The notes: generated by a model not told the origin, from the letters alone. Shown: positions 19,267 to 28,692, numbered from the stretch's first letter. The stretch is 64,000 bases of DNA from Kitasatospora fiedleri (GCF_948472415.1 NZ_OX419519.1:2480001-2544000); one strand, 5' to 3'. Program-made: numbers and translations.

Positions 19267-20132
19267 GCACGTTGGCTCCCGGGCTTTCCCGAGCCGGCGG
19301 CGTCGTCCCGGCGGGGTGGCCGGCTGGTGCGCTCCGACGGGTCAGGTGGTTGCGGCCGGAGGTGCTGTTCCCGGGGTGCGGGCTGGTCCTGCTGCCTTGG
19401 TCGGCACTGCTGGCCGTGCTGCCCGGTGGCCGCCCCTGGGCGGTGCTCGATGTGGCCGAGTCGGCGGCCCTGTCGGTTGCCGCCGCGTGCCTGCGGCGGG
19501 GCCGGAGCCCGTTCTGGCCGGCCGGGCTGGCCGGTGTCCTGCTGGTCACGGACGCCGGGTGCGACCTCGCGACGGCCGCCGACGGGCCCGGGCTGCTGGT
19601 CGCCCTGCTGATGGCGGTGTGCGCGGAGTTGCCACTGGCCGCCGTGTGCTGGTCGGTGGGGTTCCGCAAGGGGACCGTCCGCGCGGGCGGCGGTCCGGCT
19701 CCGGCGGCCGGGCGGTGGCCACGGCTCTGGATGTTCCAGGGGTCCGGGGTGCTCCGGGGTCGTGCCGTGGCACCGGTTCCGGCGGGCGACCCGCCCATCG
19801 GGTTCCTCACGAAAGGAGTATCAGTGCAGATCATCCAGCTGACGGCGCGATCCACTGCGGGGATCGTGTCCGGGTCTCCGGCGAGCCGGTTGTACGCCGC
19901 GATGTCGAGCCGGTTGCGGGTCACCGCGGCCGGGAGCGTGCGGGGCTGCCCGGCGACCGCCGCGACGGGGCGTTCCGCCGCTCCCCGGGGCACGGCGGCC
20001 TCGGAGGCGCACCGGGGCCACCGTCCGGCGGGCCCGACCGACCGGGCACCGACCGCCGGGGCCCACGCCCGGGCCGAGCCCCGGGCGGCCCGCCCGGCCC
20101 GGGCCGGGCGCACCGCGCGCCGTCCGCCGTGA
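19263..20132 (+). CDS. putative four-helix membrane protein with uncertain C-terminal extension
   Basis: Residues 1-145 look like a small integral membrane protein found widely in Streptomyces: RPEVLFPGCGLVLLPWSALL, AVLDVAESAALSVAAACL, FWPAGLAGVLLVTDAGCDLA and GLLVALLMAVCAELPLAAVC form four membrane segments. Function unknown. ATG 19263 overlaps the previous stop (ATGA) and has a strong GGGGAGGG 5 nt upstream. The frame runs on to 20132 (289 residues) but the tail after about residue 160 is low-complexity. A good ribosome binding site (AAAGGAG, 19812-19818) followed by an in-frame GTG at 19824 hints that the true membrane protein ends earlier, through a frame error, and that a second short gene starts at 19824. 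Confidence 0.6.
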   Translation: MSTLAPGLSRAGGVVPAGWPAGALRRVRWLRPEVLFPGCGLVLLPWSALLAVLPGGRPWAVLDVAESAALSVAAACLRRGRSPFWPAGLAGVLLVTDAGCDLATAADGPGLLVALLMAVCAELPLAAVCWSVGFRKGTVRAGGGPAPAAGRWPRLWMFQGSGVLRGRAVAPVPAGDPPIGFLTKGVSVQIIQLTARSTAGIVSGSPASRLYAAMSSRLRVTAAGSVRGCPATAATGRSAAPRGTAASEAHRGHRPAGPTDRAPTAGAHARAEPRAARPARAGRTARRPP

Positions 20133-20716
20133 CGAGAGCGGCAGCCGCCTCGTCGCGGCGCAGGCCCGTGCTGCGGCGGCCCGCCGTGGAGCGGCCGACC
20201 TGCTTCCGGGAGCTGCGTTCCCGCAAGCTCCGCCAGGGCGCGGTCGGCCCGCGCCGCCCTTCCCCCGCGGGAGGTTGACCACCCGCCCGAGCAGCCCCAC
20301 GTCGGAAGGGGCTGACCACCCTCCCCGTACGGGGCGTGTTCGAACGGCCGCCCGGTCCGGAGCTGAAAGGAGCCGCCTGACCCTGCCTACGACCTGACAG
20401 CCCGCGCTGTCACCGACCTGAACGCGTTCCTCCCCACCGGCGTCTTCCGTTCCTTGACCACTGCATAGTGCGATACGCCCTGCCGCCCACCGACCACGCG
20501 CCGGCCGTCGACCCCCGCCCCGGGTGTCGCGCCGGCCGGTGCGGGGTGTGGTCGGCAGGCCCTGCCGCGGACGAGCGGACGAGAACGGGGCCACCGTACG
20601 GGCGGACGGCGAGGGCGGGAACGGCGGCCGCGCCCTCGGCCAGGGGCGGGTATCGGCGCAGGTGGCCGCAGGAAAATGGAGGGCCCGGCAGGCGGGGCCG
20701 GTGCGAGGATGGCGCC
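20133..20716. other. 584-bp region with no confident gene; short frame with ribosome binding site
   Basis: Mostly low-complexity GC-rich sequence up to 20330. A well-formed AAAGGAG (20366-20372) is followed by a 30-codon frame (20376-20468, TAG) whose translation looks protein-like (DPAYDLTARAVTDLNAFLP, then TGVFRSLTTA), but no standard start codon lies at the right place. It contains a palindrome TGACAGC-n4-GCTGTCA (20395-20412). A broken small gene is possible. Confidence 0.4.
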
Positions 20717-21295
20717 ATGACGACGAACCCGACCCCCTCCCTCAGCGAAGTACGCACCTGCGAGCAGCTGACGGCCGCGGTCGCGTCCGGGGCGCGCCCG
20801 AAGTACCTGCATTTCTGGGGCCACCAGCCGCAGCGGGACGGGCAGATCGGGCCCGGCGCGCTCAGCCAGTGGTGGCCCTCCCCGTTCACCGTCGACGGGG
20901 TCGAGTACCGCACCGCCGAGCACTGGATGATGGCCGGGAAGGCCCGGCTGTTCGGGGACGAGGAGATCGTCCCGAGTATCCTCCGGGCGCGGACGCCTGC
21001 GGAGGCGAAGAAGTTGGGGCGCCAGGTCCGGGGGTTCGACGACGAGCGCTGGGTCGCGCAGCGTTTCGAACTGGTGGCGGCCGGCAGCACCGAGAAGTTC
21101 AGGCAGGACGAGCAGCTCCGCACGTACCTGCTCCGCACCGGCGAGCGCGTTCTGGTGGAGGCCAGCCCGCTCGACCGGATCTGGGGCATCGGGCTCGCCG
21201 CCGACGACGAAAGGGCCGCGAACCCCGCCCAGTGGCGGGGGCTGAACCTGCTCGGCTTCGCCCTGATGGAGGCACGGGCGCGTCTCGCGGGCTGA
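20717..21295 (+). CDS. NADAR-domain N-glycosidase
   Basis: A 192-residue NADAR (YbiA-like, DUF1768) protein. Family members hydrolyse N-glycosidic bonds of riboflavin-pathway intermediates or remove ADP-ribose from guanine in nucleic acids. Motifs: YLHFWGHQP, SQWWPSPFTVDGVEYRTAEH (the conserved W-x-P-x-F and T-A-E-H), MMAGKARLFGD, a central KKLGRQVRGFD, and the C-terminal EASPLDRIWGIGLAADD with NPAQWRGLNLLGFALMEAR. All usual blocks are present, so it should be active. ATG 20717 is clear; GAGGAT lies a few bases upstream. It stands alone; no DarT-like toxin or rib genes are adjacent, so the specific substrate is unknown. Confidence 0.92.
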   Translation: MTTNPTPSLSEVRTCEQLTAAVASGARPKYLHFWGHQPQRDGQIGPGALSQWWPSPFTVDGVEYRTAEHWMMAGKARLFGDEEIVPSILRARTPAEAKKLGRQVRGFDDERWVAQRFELVAAGSTEKFRQDEQLRTYLLRTGERVLVEASPLDRIWGIGLAADDERAANPAQWRGLNLLGFALMEARARLAG

Positions 21296-21551
21296 ACCCG
21301 ACCAACTGGCCGGTGCAGGGCGGCAGTTGCCCAGCATCTCGCACAAGTGGGTTGATTCGGGCGGAAGTCGGTCGCGACCCGTGAACGCCGCCGTCCTCCC
21401 GGGTCGCACCGGCCACTCGTATCGTCGTCCCGAAAAGGTTAAGACTTGCTCCCGTAACGTGGCCGCCGCATGGCAGCGCCAGGATGGCCACCAGATTGTT
21501 GTGTTCGGAGGCCGGTCGGGCGGTCTCCTGGAGAGGTCGGGGCGGGGCGCG

Positions 21552-23219
21552 ATGACCGTACGCAATTCGGGGCCGGATTCGGCCGATGTCCAGACGCTCA
21601 GGGCGGAGTTGGACGAACTCCTGAGGGCGCGGCAGTTCGCCGCACAGCGCGAGCGCAGGCTCGCCGAGGCCGTCCGGGCCGGCTACGAACCCGATCACTC
21701 GCCCGCTTACGGTCGCCCGCCCCGGCAGCCCGATCCCGAACTGGTGCGACAGCTCGCCCAGGTACAGAACCTCCGTGAAGGACTCGGCGCCCGCTGTCTC
21801 GAACTGAGCGACCGCCTCCTGGCAGCCGAGGACCGACAGTTGGCGGGGCGGTTGGCCGACCGTTCCGCACCCGTCCCCGGCATCGACCCGAGCACCCGAT
21901 CCCAGGGCCCCTGGGCACACCGACCGGACGAACCGGCCGTTCCTCCGATGCCCCCGGCGCGCTCGTTCCCGACCGGAGCCCGCTTCGGCGGAGACCGCAG
22001 ATCGGGCCCCGCCCACGAACCGGCCACCACGCCCGACAGACCGGCGGACCTGACCGGCAGCGCCGACCTGGCCGCGGCCCTGCCAGCCGGAGGGCCGCCC
22101 CCGCGCGGCGCCCGCTTCGGGGCCAGCCGCCCCCGCCGCGCCGGCCGGAAGAACGACGACCGCACCACCACCGCCGCATCCCGGCCCACCGCCGACGCGC
22201 CCGACGCGGTTTCCCGGAGCGGCGGAACGGATGCCCGGCCGGAAGAGCCCGCCGGCACCTCCTGGGCCAGAACAGGCACCCACGGCAACGGAATCGACTC
22301 CCACCGGGCCGACAGCACCACCCGCCCGGGCACGGAGCGCAACAGCACCGGACCCACCAGGCCGGGCACCGCCCCCGGCAGTAACGGCACCCGCAGTAAC
22401 AGCACCGGACTCGCGGGCCTCGGGAACCAGGCAGAGGCCGCCGCGCCGGAAGGCGGCATGCGGGCGCGGACGGGTGCCGAACTGGTCGCCCTCACCCAGC
22501 GGATCACCGACCTGCACCGGCAGGGCGCGGTGCACGAATCCGCGGGCCTCGTGAGCCAGGCGGCCCTGATGACCACGCCGAGCGATCTGGTCGGGCTGGC
22601 CGCGCTGCTGCGCGCCGAGGGACCGACCGGCTCCTCCACCTACCTGGCCCGGTCGGTGGCCCTCGGCTCCCCGGCGCACGCGGCGGCCACCCTGGCGGAA
22701 CTGCGCCAGGGCGGGCTGGTGGACGAGGCGGCCGACCTGTTCCACGCCCTGTGGTCGGTGAGCACGCAGACCCTCCCGGCGCTGCTCGCCGCCCTGGAGC
22801 GGTCGGGCCAGTCGGCCGACGGACAGACCCTGCTGTGGGAGCGGGCCTCCGCCCCGGCCCGTGAACTCGCCGAGCTGTCAAAGGAGTTGCGGGTCACAGG
22901 GCGCTCCGAGGACGTCCGCCACCTGCTGCGCCAGGCGGCGGGCCGACCGATCAAGGAGGTCGCGACGATCGCCGCGGCACTGGACGAGGAATCCGCGGTC
23001 GAACTGATCGGCGAGCTGGTGCGGCTGCGGTCGGCGAGCGACGTCGGGCAGTTCGCGGCCGCGATTCAGGAATCGGTGGAGCTGTACGGCACGCTGCTGT
23101 TCGCCGCCGACGGCTTGGAGGAGAGCCGGGCCCGCAGCGTGTTCGCGGCGCTGCGCACCGCGGGGCTGCCGACCGAACCGGCTCCCCGCTCGCGGCCGAA
23201 GTCCCGCCAGCGCCGCTGA
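21552..23219 (+). CDS. hypothetical protein with coiled N-terminus, Pro-rich middle and helical C-terminal domain
   Basis: A 555-residue cytoplasmic protein without a family I can name. Residues about 10-115 are charged and helical, probably coiled coil (LRAELDELLRARQFAAQRER, VQNLREGLGARCLELSDRLL). Residues about 120-310 are a long disordered stretch rich in Pro, Arg, Gly, Ser, Asn and Thr. The C-terminal approx. 240 residues (from ARTGAELVALTQRITDLHRQ) are helical repeats like those of pentatricopeptide/HEAT-type scaffolds (LRAEGPTGSSTYLARSVAL, LAELRQGGLVDEAADLFHAL, LAALERSGQSADGQTLLWER). Such architecture is seen in Streptomyces scaffold-like proteins of unknown role. ATG 21552 was chosen because the in-frame sequence upstream to 21327 is not protein-like. 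Confidence 0.8.
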   Translation: MTVRNSGPDSADVQTLRAELDELLRARQFAAQRERRLAEAVRAGYEPDHSPAYGRPPRQPDPELVRQLAQVQNLREGLGARCLELSDRLLAAEDRQLAGRLADRSAPVPGIDPSTRSQGPWAHRPDEPAVPPMPPARSFPTGARFGGDRRSGPAHEPATTPDRPADLTGSADLAAALPAGGPPPRGARFGASRPRRAGRKNDDRTTTAASRPTADAPDAVSRSGGTDARPEEPAGTSWARTGTHGNGIDSHRADSTTRPGTERNSTGPTRPGTAPGSNGTRSNSTGLAGLGNQAEAAAPEGGMRARTGAELVALTQRITDLHRQGAVHESAGLVSQAALMTTPSDLVGLAALLRAEGPTGSSTYLARSVALGSPAHAAATLAELRQGGLVDEAADLFHALWSVSTQTLPALLAALERSGQSADGQTLLWERASAPARELAELSKELRVTGRSEDVRHLLRQAAGRPIKEVATIAAALDEESAVELIGELVRLRSASDVGQFAAAIQESVELYGTLLFAADGLEESRARSVFAALRTAGLPTEPAPRSRPKSRQRR

Positions 23220-23318
23220 GCGGCGCCCCGCGAGAGGCCCGTCACCGCGGTAGCTCCACCCCGCGTCACGTCCTGCGGACCGGCCCGCTCCGTGCGGAAG
23301 CCGCCCGCACCGGCACCC

Positions 23319-23346
23319 GAACGCCGAACGCCGAACGCCGAACGGC
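23319..23346. repeat. tandem 7-bp repeat, four units of GAACGCC
   Basis: Three perfect GAACGCC units and a fourth GAACGGC, in the noncoding stretch between the convergent gene ends. Simple slippage repeat. Confidence 0.75.
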
Positions 23347-23384
23347 CGGCGGGTCGCCCCCGGGAAGGGGACGGCCCACCGGCC
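23344..23384 (-). terminator. terminator hairpin after glyS
   Basis: GGCCGGCGGG pairs with CCCACCGGCC (one mismatch) around a C/G-rich loop that can itself pair, about 45 bp past the glyS stop. A 16-bp palindrome GCGGACCGCGGTCCGC (23397-23412) lies between it and the stop. Confidence 0.55.
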
Positions 23385-23426
23385 GGACGAAGGACTGCGG
23401 ACCGCGGTCCGCCGCGGCGCTCGGTG

Positions 23427-24809
<1,383 letters not shown>

Positions 24810-24871
24810 AGTGCTCTCTTCAGTACGACGGCACGGTCAGGGCGCGGCTGGTTGCGCGCGCCCGAATAACT

Positions 24872-24902
24872 CAGGGTACCGGGGATGCGGGGGCGGGGTT
24901 CA
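24872..24902 (-). promoter_or_regulatory. possible glyS promoter
   Basis: On the minus strand TTGAAC (plus 24897-24902) and TACCCT (plus 24872-24877) form a -35/-10-like pair with a 19-bp spacer, about 60 bp upstream of the glyS start. The long spacer makes this tentative. No T-box structure is apparent. Confidence 0.35.
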
Positions 24903-25003
24903 ACTCGATAGTGGCACGGGCGGCTCGCCGGGTGGCTGTACCGGGAGTGAACAGCCGTGCGTTCTCCGGCGTGTTGGAGGTCGCGGGGTGAAGGCGCGGT
25001 GCC

Positions 25004-25060
25004 CGGCCGACACGGCCGACACGGCCGACACGGACGGCGCGGACGGCGCGGACGGCGCGG
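25004..25060. repeat. tandem 9-bp repeats, two variant blocks of three
   Basis: Three copies of CGGCCGACA (25004-25030) followed directly by three copies of CGGACGGCG (25031-25057). The two units are related (CGG-x-CG-x-x-x). Noncoding, 47 bp upstream of the znuA promoter; the rest of 24810-25103 shows no gene. Confidence 0.85.
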
Positions 25061-25103
25061 TGAGGGGCCGCGGCACGCGGTGCGGGAGGACCCCTACCGC
25101 AAG

Positions 25104-25141
25104 TTGACAATCATTTCCAGATAAGATGAGAATGGTTGTCA
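25104..25141 (+). promoter_or_regulatory. znuA promoter with two Zur boxes
   Basis: Box 1 TGACAATCATTTCCA (25105-25119) and box 2 TGAGAATGGTTGTCA (25127-25141) both resemble the Zur consensus TGAAAATGATTTTCA; box 2 is a perfect 7-1-7 palindrome at TGA-n-AAT/-TT-n-TCA positions. They are 22 bp centre to centre, two helical turns. TTGACA (25104-25109) is a perfect -35; an 18-bp spacer leads to GAGAAT (25128-25133), placing +1 at the znuA ATG. Zur with zinc should block both promoter elements. Confidence 0.85.
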
Positions 25142-26109
25142 TGAAGATCCGCCACCCCTCTCCCTCGATAGCCCTGGCCGCCGCCGCCCTCGCCGGTTCC
25201 CTGCTGCTCTCCGGCTGCGGCGGCGTCAGCAGCGCGGCGGGGAAGGACGGCGGGAAGCTGGACGTGGTGGCCTCCTTCTACCCGATGGAGTTCCTGGCTC
25301 GGCAGATAGGCGGGGAGCACGTCAGGATCACCGATCTGACAGCCCCGGGCGTGGAGCCGCACGACCTGGAGCTGACGGCCAAGCAGGTCGCGGCCGTCCA
25401 GCGGGCCGACGCGGTGGTCTACCTGAAGGGCCTGCAGCCGACCGTGGACAAGGCCGTCGAGCAGGGCCACCTCAAGCACGTGGTGGACGCGACCGCCGCC
25501 TCCCCGCTGGTGGACCACCACCTCGACGAGGGCGGCGAGGACGAGGCCGAGGCGCACGACGGCGAGAGCGGGCACGAGCACAGCGGCACGGCCGGCGACC
25601 CGCACATCTGGCTGGACCCGGCCCGGTACGCGACGGTGGCCCGCAGCGTGGGCGCCGAACTCGCGGAGGTCGACCCCGCCAACGCCGACGACTACCGGCA
25701 CAACGCCGACGACCTGGTGGCCCGGTTGACCTCCCTGGACCAGGAGTTCAAGGACGGCCTGGCGAACGCCACCACCCGGACCTTCGTCACCAGCCACGCC
25801 GCGTTCGGCTACCTGGCCGACCACTACGGGCTGGAGCAGGTCGCCATCAACGGGGTCGACCCGGAGGCCGAGCCCACCCCGTCCCGGATGGCCGCGATCC
25901 AGCGCGCCGCCAAGGAGAACGGCGCGACCACCGTCTTCTTCGAGGCCCTGGTCAGCCCCAAGCTGGCCGAGACAGTGGCCGCCGACCTGGGGCTCAAGAC
26001 CGCCGTGCTCGACCCCTTGGAGGGGATCAAGGAGCCGGACCGGAACGACTACTTCTCCGTCATGCGGCAGAACCTGACCAACCTGCGGGCCGCGCTCGGC
26101 GCCAGCTGA
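25141..26109 (+). CDS. znuA: zinc ABC transporter substrate-binding lipoprotein
   Basis: A 322-residue periplasmic-type (extracellular, lipid-anchored) zinc-binding protein feeding the ZnuBC importer. Lipobox LLLSGC with Cys26; cluster A-I fold with ligand motifs VEPHDLEL, GDPHIWLDPARY and SHAAFGYLADHYGL; between them a flexible His/Asp/Glu loop (LVDHHLDEGGEDEAEAHD, SGHEH) typical of zinc rather than manganese binders. ATG 25141 was preferred over ATG 25126 because it gives a normal signal peptide and lies where transcription is predicted to start; there is no ribosome binding site for either, consistent with a leaderless message. Confidence 0.95.
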   Translation: MKIRHPSPSIALAAAALAGSLLLSGCGGVSSAAGKDGGKLDVVASFYPMEFLARQIGGEHVRITDLTAPGVEPHDLELTAKQVAAVQRADAVVYLKGLQPTVDKAVEQGHLKHVVDATAASPLVDHHLDEGGEDEAEAHDGESGHEHSGTAGDPHIWLDPARYATVARSVGAELAEVDPANADDYRHNADDLVARLTSLDQEFKDGLANATTRTFVTSHAAFGYLADHYGLEQVAINGVDPEAEPTPSRMAAIQRAAKENGATTVFFEALVSPKLAETVAADLGLKTAVLDPLEGIKEPDRNDYFSVMRQNLTNLRAALGAS

Positions 26110-26150
26110 GCGGACCTGGGCGAGCGGCGAGAGCAGAGCGAGGAACCACC

Positions 26151-27038
26151 ATGAGCGCTGTCATCCCCACGACGGACTCCGACCACGACACCGACCGCAG
26201 CACCGGCCACGACACCGACCGGGACACCAGCGGGCGCACCGCCGGGGAGGTCCGCGAGGAGGCCGGCGGCGAGACCGGGCCGGCGGTCGTCGAGCTGCGG
26301 GGAGCGGTCGCCACCGTCGGGGGGCGGCCGGTGCTGCGCGGCGTCGACCTCACCGTCCGGCCGGGCGAGGTGGTCGCCCTGCTGGGTGCCAACGGGTCCG
26401 GCAAGTCCACCACCGTGAAGAGCGTGATCGGCTCGGTACCGCTGGACCGGGGCAGCCTGGAGCTGTTCGGCCGGCCGTACCGCAGGTTCCGGGACTGGCA
26501 CCGGATCGGGTACGTCCCGCAGCGCACCACCGCAGCCGGCGGGGTGCCGGCCACGGTCCGCGAGGTGGTCTCCACCGGGCGGCTGCCGCAGCACGGGCTG
26601 CTGCCGTTCCGGCGCAAGGACCGGGCCGCGGTGGACCGGGCGCTGACCGCCGTCGGCATGCTGGACCGGGCCGCCGACGGGGTGGCCCACCTGTCCGGCG
26701 GCCAGCACCAGCGGGTGCTGATCGCCCGCGCCCTGGTCGGCCGGCCCGACCTGCTGATCATGGACGAGCCGATGGCCGGGGTCGACGTGGACAGCCAGCA
26801 GGTGCTCGCCGACATCCTCCGCAGCGAGGTGGAGCGCGGCTGCGCGGTCCTGCTGGTGCTGCACGAGCTCGGGCCGCTGGAGCCGCTGATCGACCGCGCC
26901 GTGGTGCTCCACGACGGCTGCGTGGCGCACGACGGACCGCCGCCCCGGGGCGTCGGCCAGCACGCGCTGCCCGGCCACGACCACGTCCACCCGCACGCTG
27001 ACGACCACCACCGCACCACCCAGGGGCTACTGGCATGA
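26151..27038 (+). CDS. znuC: zinc ABC transporter ATP-binding protein
   Basis: A 295-residue ATPase that powers the zinc importer. Walker A GANGSGKST, Q-loop GYVPQRTT, signature LSGGQHQR, Walker B LLIMDEPMAG, H-loop LVLHELGP. Unusual low-complexity ends: an N-terminal Asp/Thr/His-rich stretch (DSDHDTDRSTGHDTDRDT) and a His-rich C-terminus (HALPGHDHVHPHADDHHR), which may bind zinc. ATG 26151 lies 41 bp after znuA; the stop overlaps the znuB start (ATGA). Confidence 0.95.
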   Translation: MSAVIPTTDSDHDTDRSTGHDTDRDTSGRTAGEVREEAGGETGPAVVELRGAVATVGGRPVLRGVDLTVRPGEVVALLGANGSGKSTTVKSVIGSVPLDRGSLELFGRPYRRFRDWHRIGYVPQRTTAAGGVPATVREVVSTGRLPQHGLLPFRRKDRAAVDRALTAVGMLDRAADGVAHLSGGQHQRVLIARALVGRPDLLIMDEPMAGVDVDSQQVLADILRSEVERGCAVLLVLHELGPLEPLIDRAVVLHDGCVAHDGPPPRGVGQHALPGHDHVHPHADDHHRTTQGLLA

Positions 27039-28084
27039 TCGAGATGTTCCAACCCGACTTCATGCAGCGGGCGTTCCTCGCCGCCGTGCTGGTCGGCATC
27101 ACCGCACCCTCGATCGGCATCTACCTGGTGCAGCGCCGACAGGCGCTGATGGGCGACGGCATCGGGCACGTCGCGCTCACCGGCGTCGGCCTGGGCTTCC
27201 TGTTCCAGGCCAACCCGATGTGGACGGCGGTGCTGGTCTGCGTGCTCGGCGCCGTCGTGATGGAGCTGGTCCGGGCCCGCGGCAACCAGCGCGGCGACAT
27301 CGCGCTGGCGATGCTCTTCTACGGCGGCATGGCCGGCGGCAAGCTGCTGGTCTCGATGAGCAGCCAGTCCGGCGCGGGCAGCCTGGAGAGCTACCTGTGG
27401 GGCTCCATCCTGTTCGTCTCCCCCGGCGACCTGGTGGTGATCGCCGTGCTCGCGGCGGTGGTCGTCGCGGTCACCGTGGGCCTGCGCCGCCAGCTGTTCG
27501 CGGTCTGCCAGGACGAGGAGTTCGCCCGGGTCACCGGCCTGCCGGTGCGGGTGCTGAACCTGCTGCTCGCGGTGATGGCCGCGGTCACCGTGACCGTCGC
27601 CATGCGGGTGGTCGGCCTGCTGCTGGTGAGTGCGCTGATGGTGGTCCCGGTGGCGGCCGCCCAGCAGCTGACCCGCTCCTTCGCGGCCACCCAGGCCGCC
27701 GCGATCGGCGTGGGCGTACTGACCGCCCTGTTCGGCGTCGGCACCTCCTACCAGGCCGACCTGCCGTCCGGCCCGACCATCGTGTTCCTGGCCATCCTCG
27801 TCTTCGCCCTGTTCAGCGCGGTCGCCGCGCCGCTGGCCAGGCGACGGCACCGGGCGTCCGCCGAACACGGCCCGGCGGTGTGCGACGTGGCCCTGCCCGG
27901 CCCCGCTGCGGAGGGTTCCGCCGTGGGAGACCCCACAGCGGGGAGTTCCGCCGCCGGTCCGGGAACCGCGGCGGGCGGGGGCGCAGTCCTGGAGGGAACG
28001 GGGCCGGTCCGGGCACCGGCAGGGGCGACGGTCGATGCGGCGCCGCCGGGGGAGTCGCTGTCAAGTCGGGGGCTGGCACAATGA
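27035..28084 (+). CDS. znuB: zinc ABC transporter permease
   Basis: A 349-residue permease of the ABC-3 family with about eight membrane segments over residues 10-270 (AFLAAVLVGITAPSIGIYLV, WTAVLVCVLGAVVMELV, VVIAVLAAVVVAVTVGL, VLNLLLAVMAAVTVTVAM, VGLLLVSALMVVPVAAAQQL, IVFLAILVFALFSAVAAPLA). Family-typical GDGIGHVALTGVGLG is present. The last 75 residues are a Gly/Ala/Pro-rich cytoplasmic tail, longer than usual. Start overlaps the znuC stop; the stop overlaps an ATG (28081) in the zur frame. Confidence 0.95.
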   Translation: MIEMFQPDFMQRAFLAAVLVGITAPSIGIYLVQRRQALMGDGIGHVALTGVGLGFLFQANPMWTAVLVCVLGAVVMELVRARGNQRGDIALAMLFYGGMAGGKLLVSMSSQSGAGSLESYLWGSILFVSPGDLVVIAVLAAVVVAVTVGLRRQLFAVCQDEEFARVTGLPVRVLNLLLAVMAAVTVTVAMRVVGLLLVSALMVVPVAAAQQLTRSFAATQAAAIGVGVLTALFGVGTSYQADLPSGPTIVFLAILVFALFSAVAAPLARRRHRASAEHGPAVCDVALPGPAAEGSAVGDPTAGSSAAGPGTAAGGGAVLEGTGPVRAPAGATVDAAPPGESLSSRGLAQ

Positions 28085-28119
28085 TGTGCGAAACCACCCG
28101 ATCAGCAGGAGGACCCACG

Positions 28120-28545
28120 GTGACCACCGCAGGCCCGTCGCCGCGCGCGCGATCGACTCGGCAGCGCACCGCCGTCTCGGCGGTCCTGGACGAGATTGAG
28201 GACTTCCGCAGCGCGCAGGAACTGCACGACATGCTCAAGCACCGGGGCGACTCGGTGGGTCTGACCACCGTCTACCGCACGCTGCAGTCCCTGGCCGAGG
28301 CCGGTGAGGTGGACGTGCTGCGCACCGCCGAGGGCGAAGCGGTCTACCGGCGGTGCAGCAGCGGGCACCACCACCACCTGGTGTGCCGGCACTGCGGGGC
28401 GACCGTCGAGGTCGAGGGCCCCGCGGTCGAACGCTGGGCCAACGCGGTCGCCGCCGAACACGGGTTCAGCGACATCGCGCACACCCTGGAGATCTTCGGC
28501 ACCTGCGGCGACTGCGCCGCCAAGCAGCAGCAGCAGGAGGAGTAG
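28120..28545 (+). CDS. zur: zinc uptake regulator, Fur family
   Basis: A 141-residue Zn-dependent repressor. Winged helix STRQRTAVSAVLDEIEDFRS, QELHDMLKHRGDSVGLTTVY, RTLQSLAEAGEVDVLR; metal-binding C-terminal domain with HHHHLVCRHCG and the closing FGTCGDC (structural zinc CxxC pairs). GTG 28120 has AGGAGG 7 nt upstream and gives the normal length; ATG 28081 overlapping znuB is the alternative. As last gene of the znu operon it should be autoregulated through the Zur boxes at 25104-25141. Confidence 0.93.
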   Translation: MTTAGPSPRARSTRQRTAVSAVLDEIEDFRSAQELHDMLKHRGDSVGLTTVYRTLQSLAEAGEVDVLRTAEGEAVYRRCSSGHHHHLVCRHCGATVEVEGPAVERWANAVAAEHGFSDIAHTLEIFGTCGDCAAKQQQQEE

Positions 28546-28592
28546 GCACCACCGCGGTCCGGCGGCGGACGCCGCCGCCCGGCCCGGGCAAC

Positions 28593-28636
28593 GGGTGAGG
28601 GCCCGGATCGGAACAGTCCGATCCGGGCCCTCGCCC
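28593..28636. terminator. bidirectional terminator between zur and uppS
   Basis: Perfect 16-bp stem (28597-28612 with 28617-28632), 4-nt loop, extendable by GGG/CCC past a T-G mismatch to about 20 bp. Serves both convergent genes. Confidence 0.85.
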
Positions 28637-28692
28637 GTACTCCCCGCACCCCCGCGTCTCCTGCGGTTCCCCCGTCCGTCTCCCGCAGCCGG

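Noticed and set aside
19112..20113. Minus-strand frame of 333 codons opposite the four-helix membrane gene
   Set aside because: A stretch near 19830-19920 has good GC3, but the frame as a whole is low-complexity and the plus strand has ribosome binding sites and membrane segments.
24810..25103. T-box leader for glyS
   Set aside because: No T-box sequence or specifier structure seen; region holds only tandem repeats and a weak promoter candidate.
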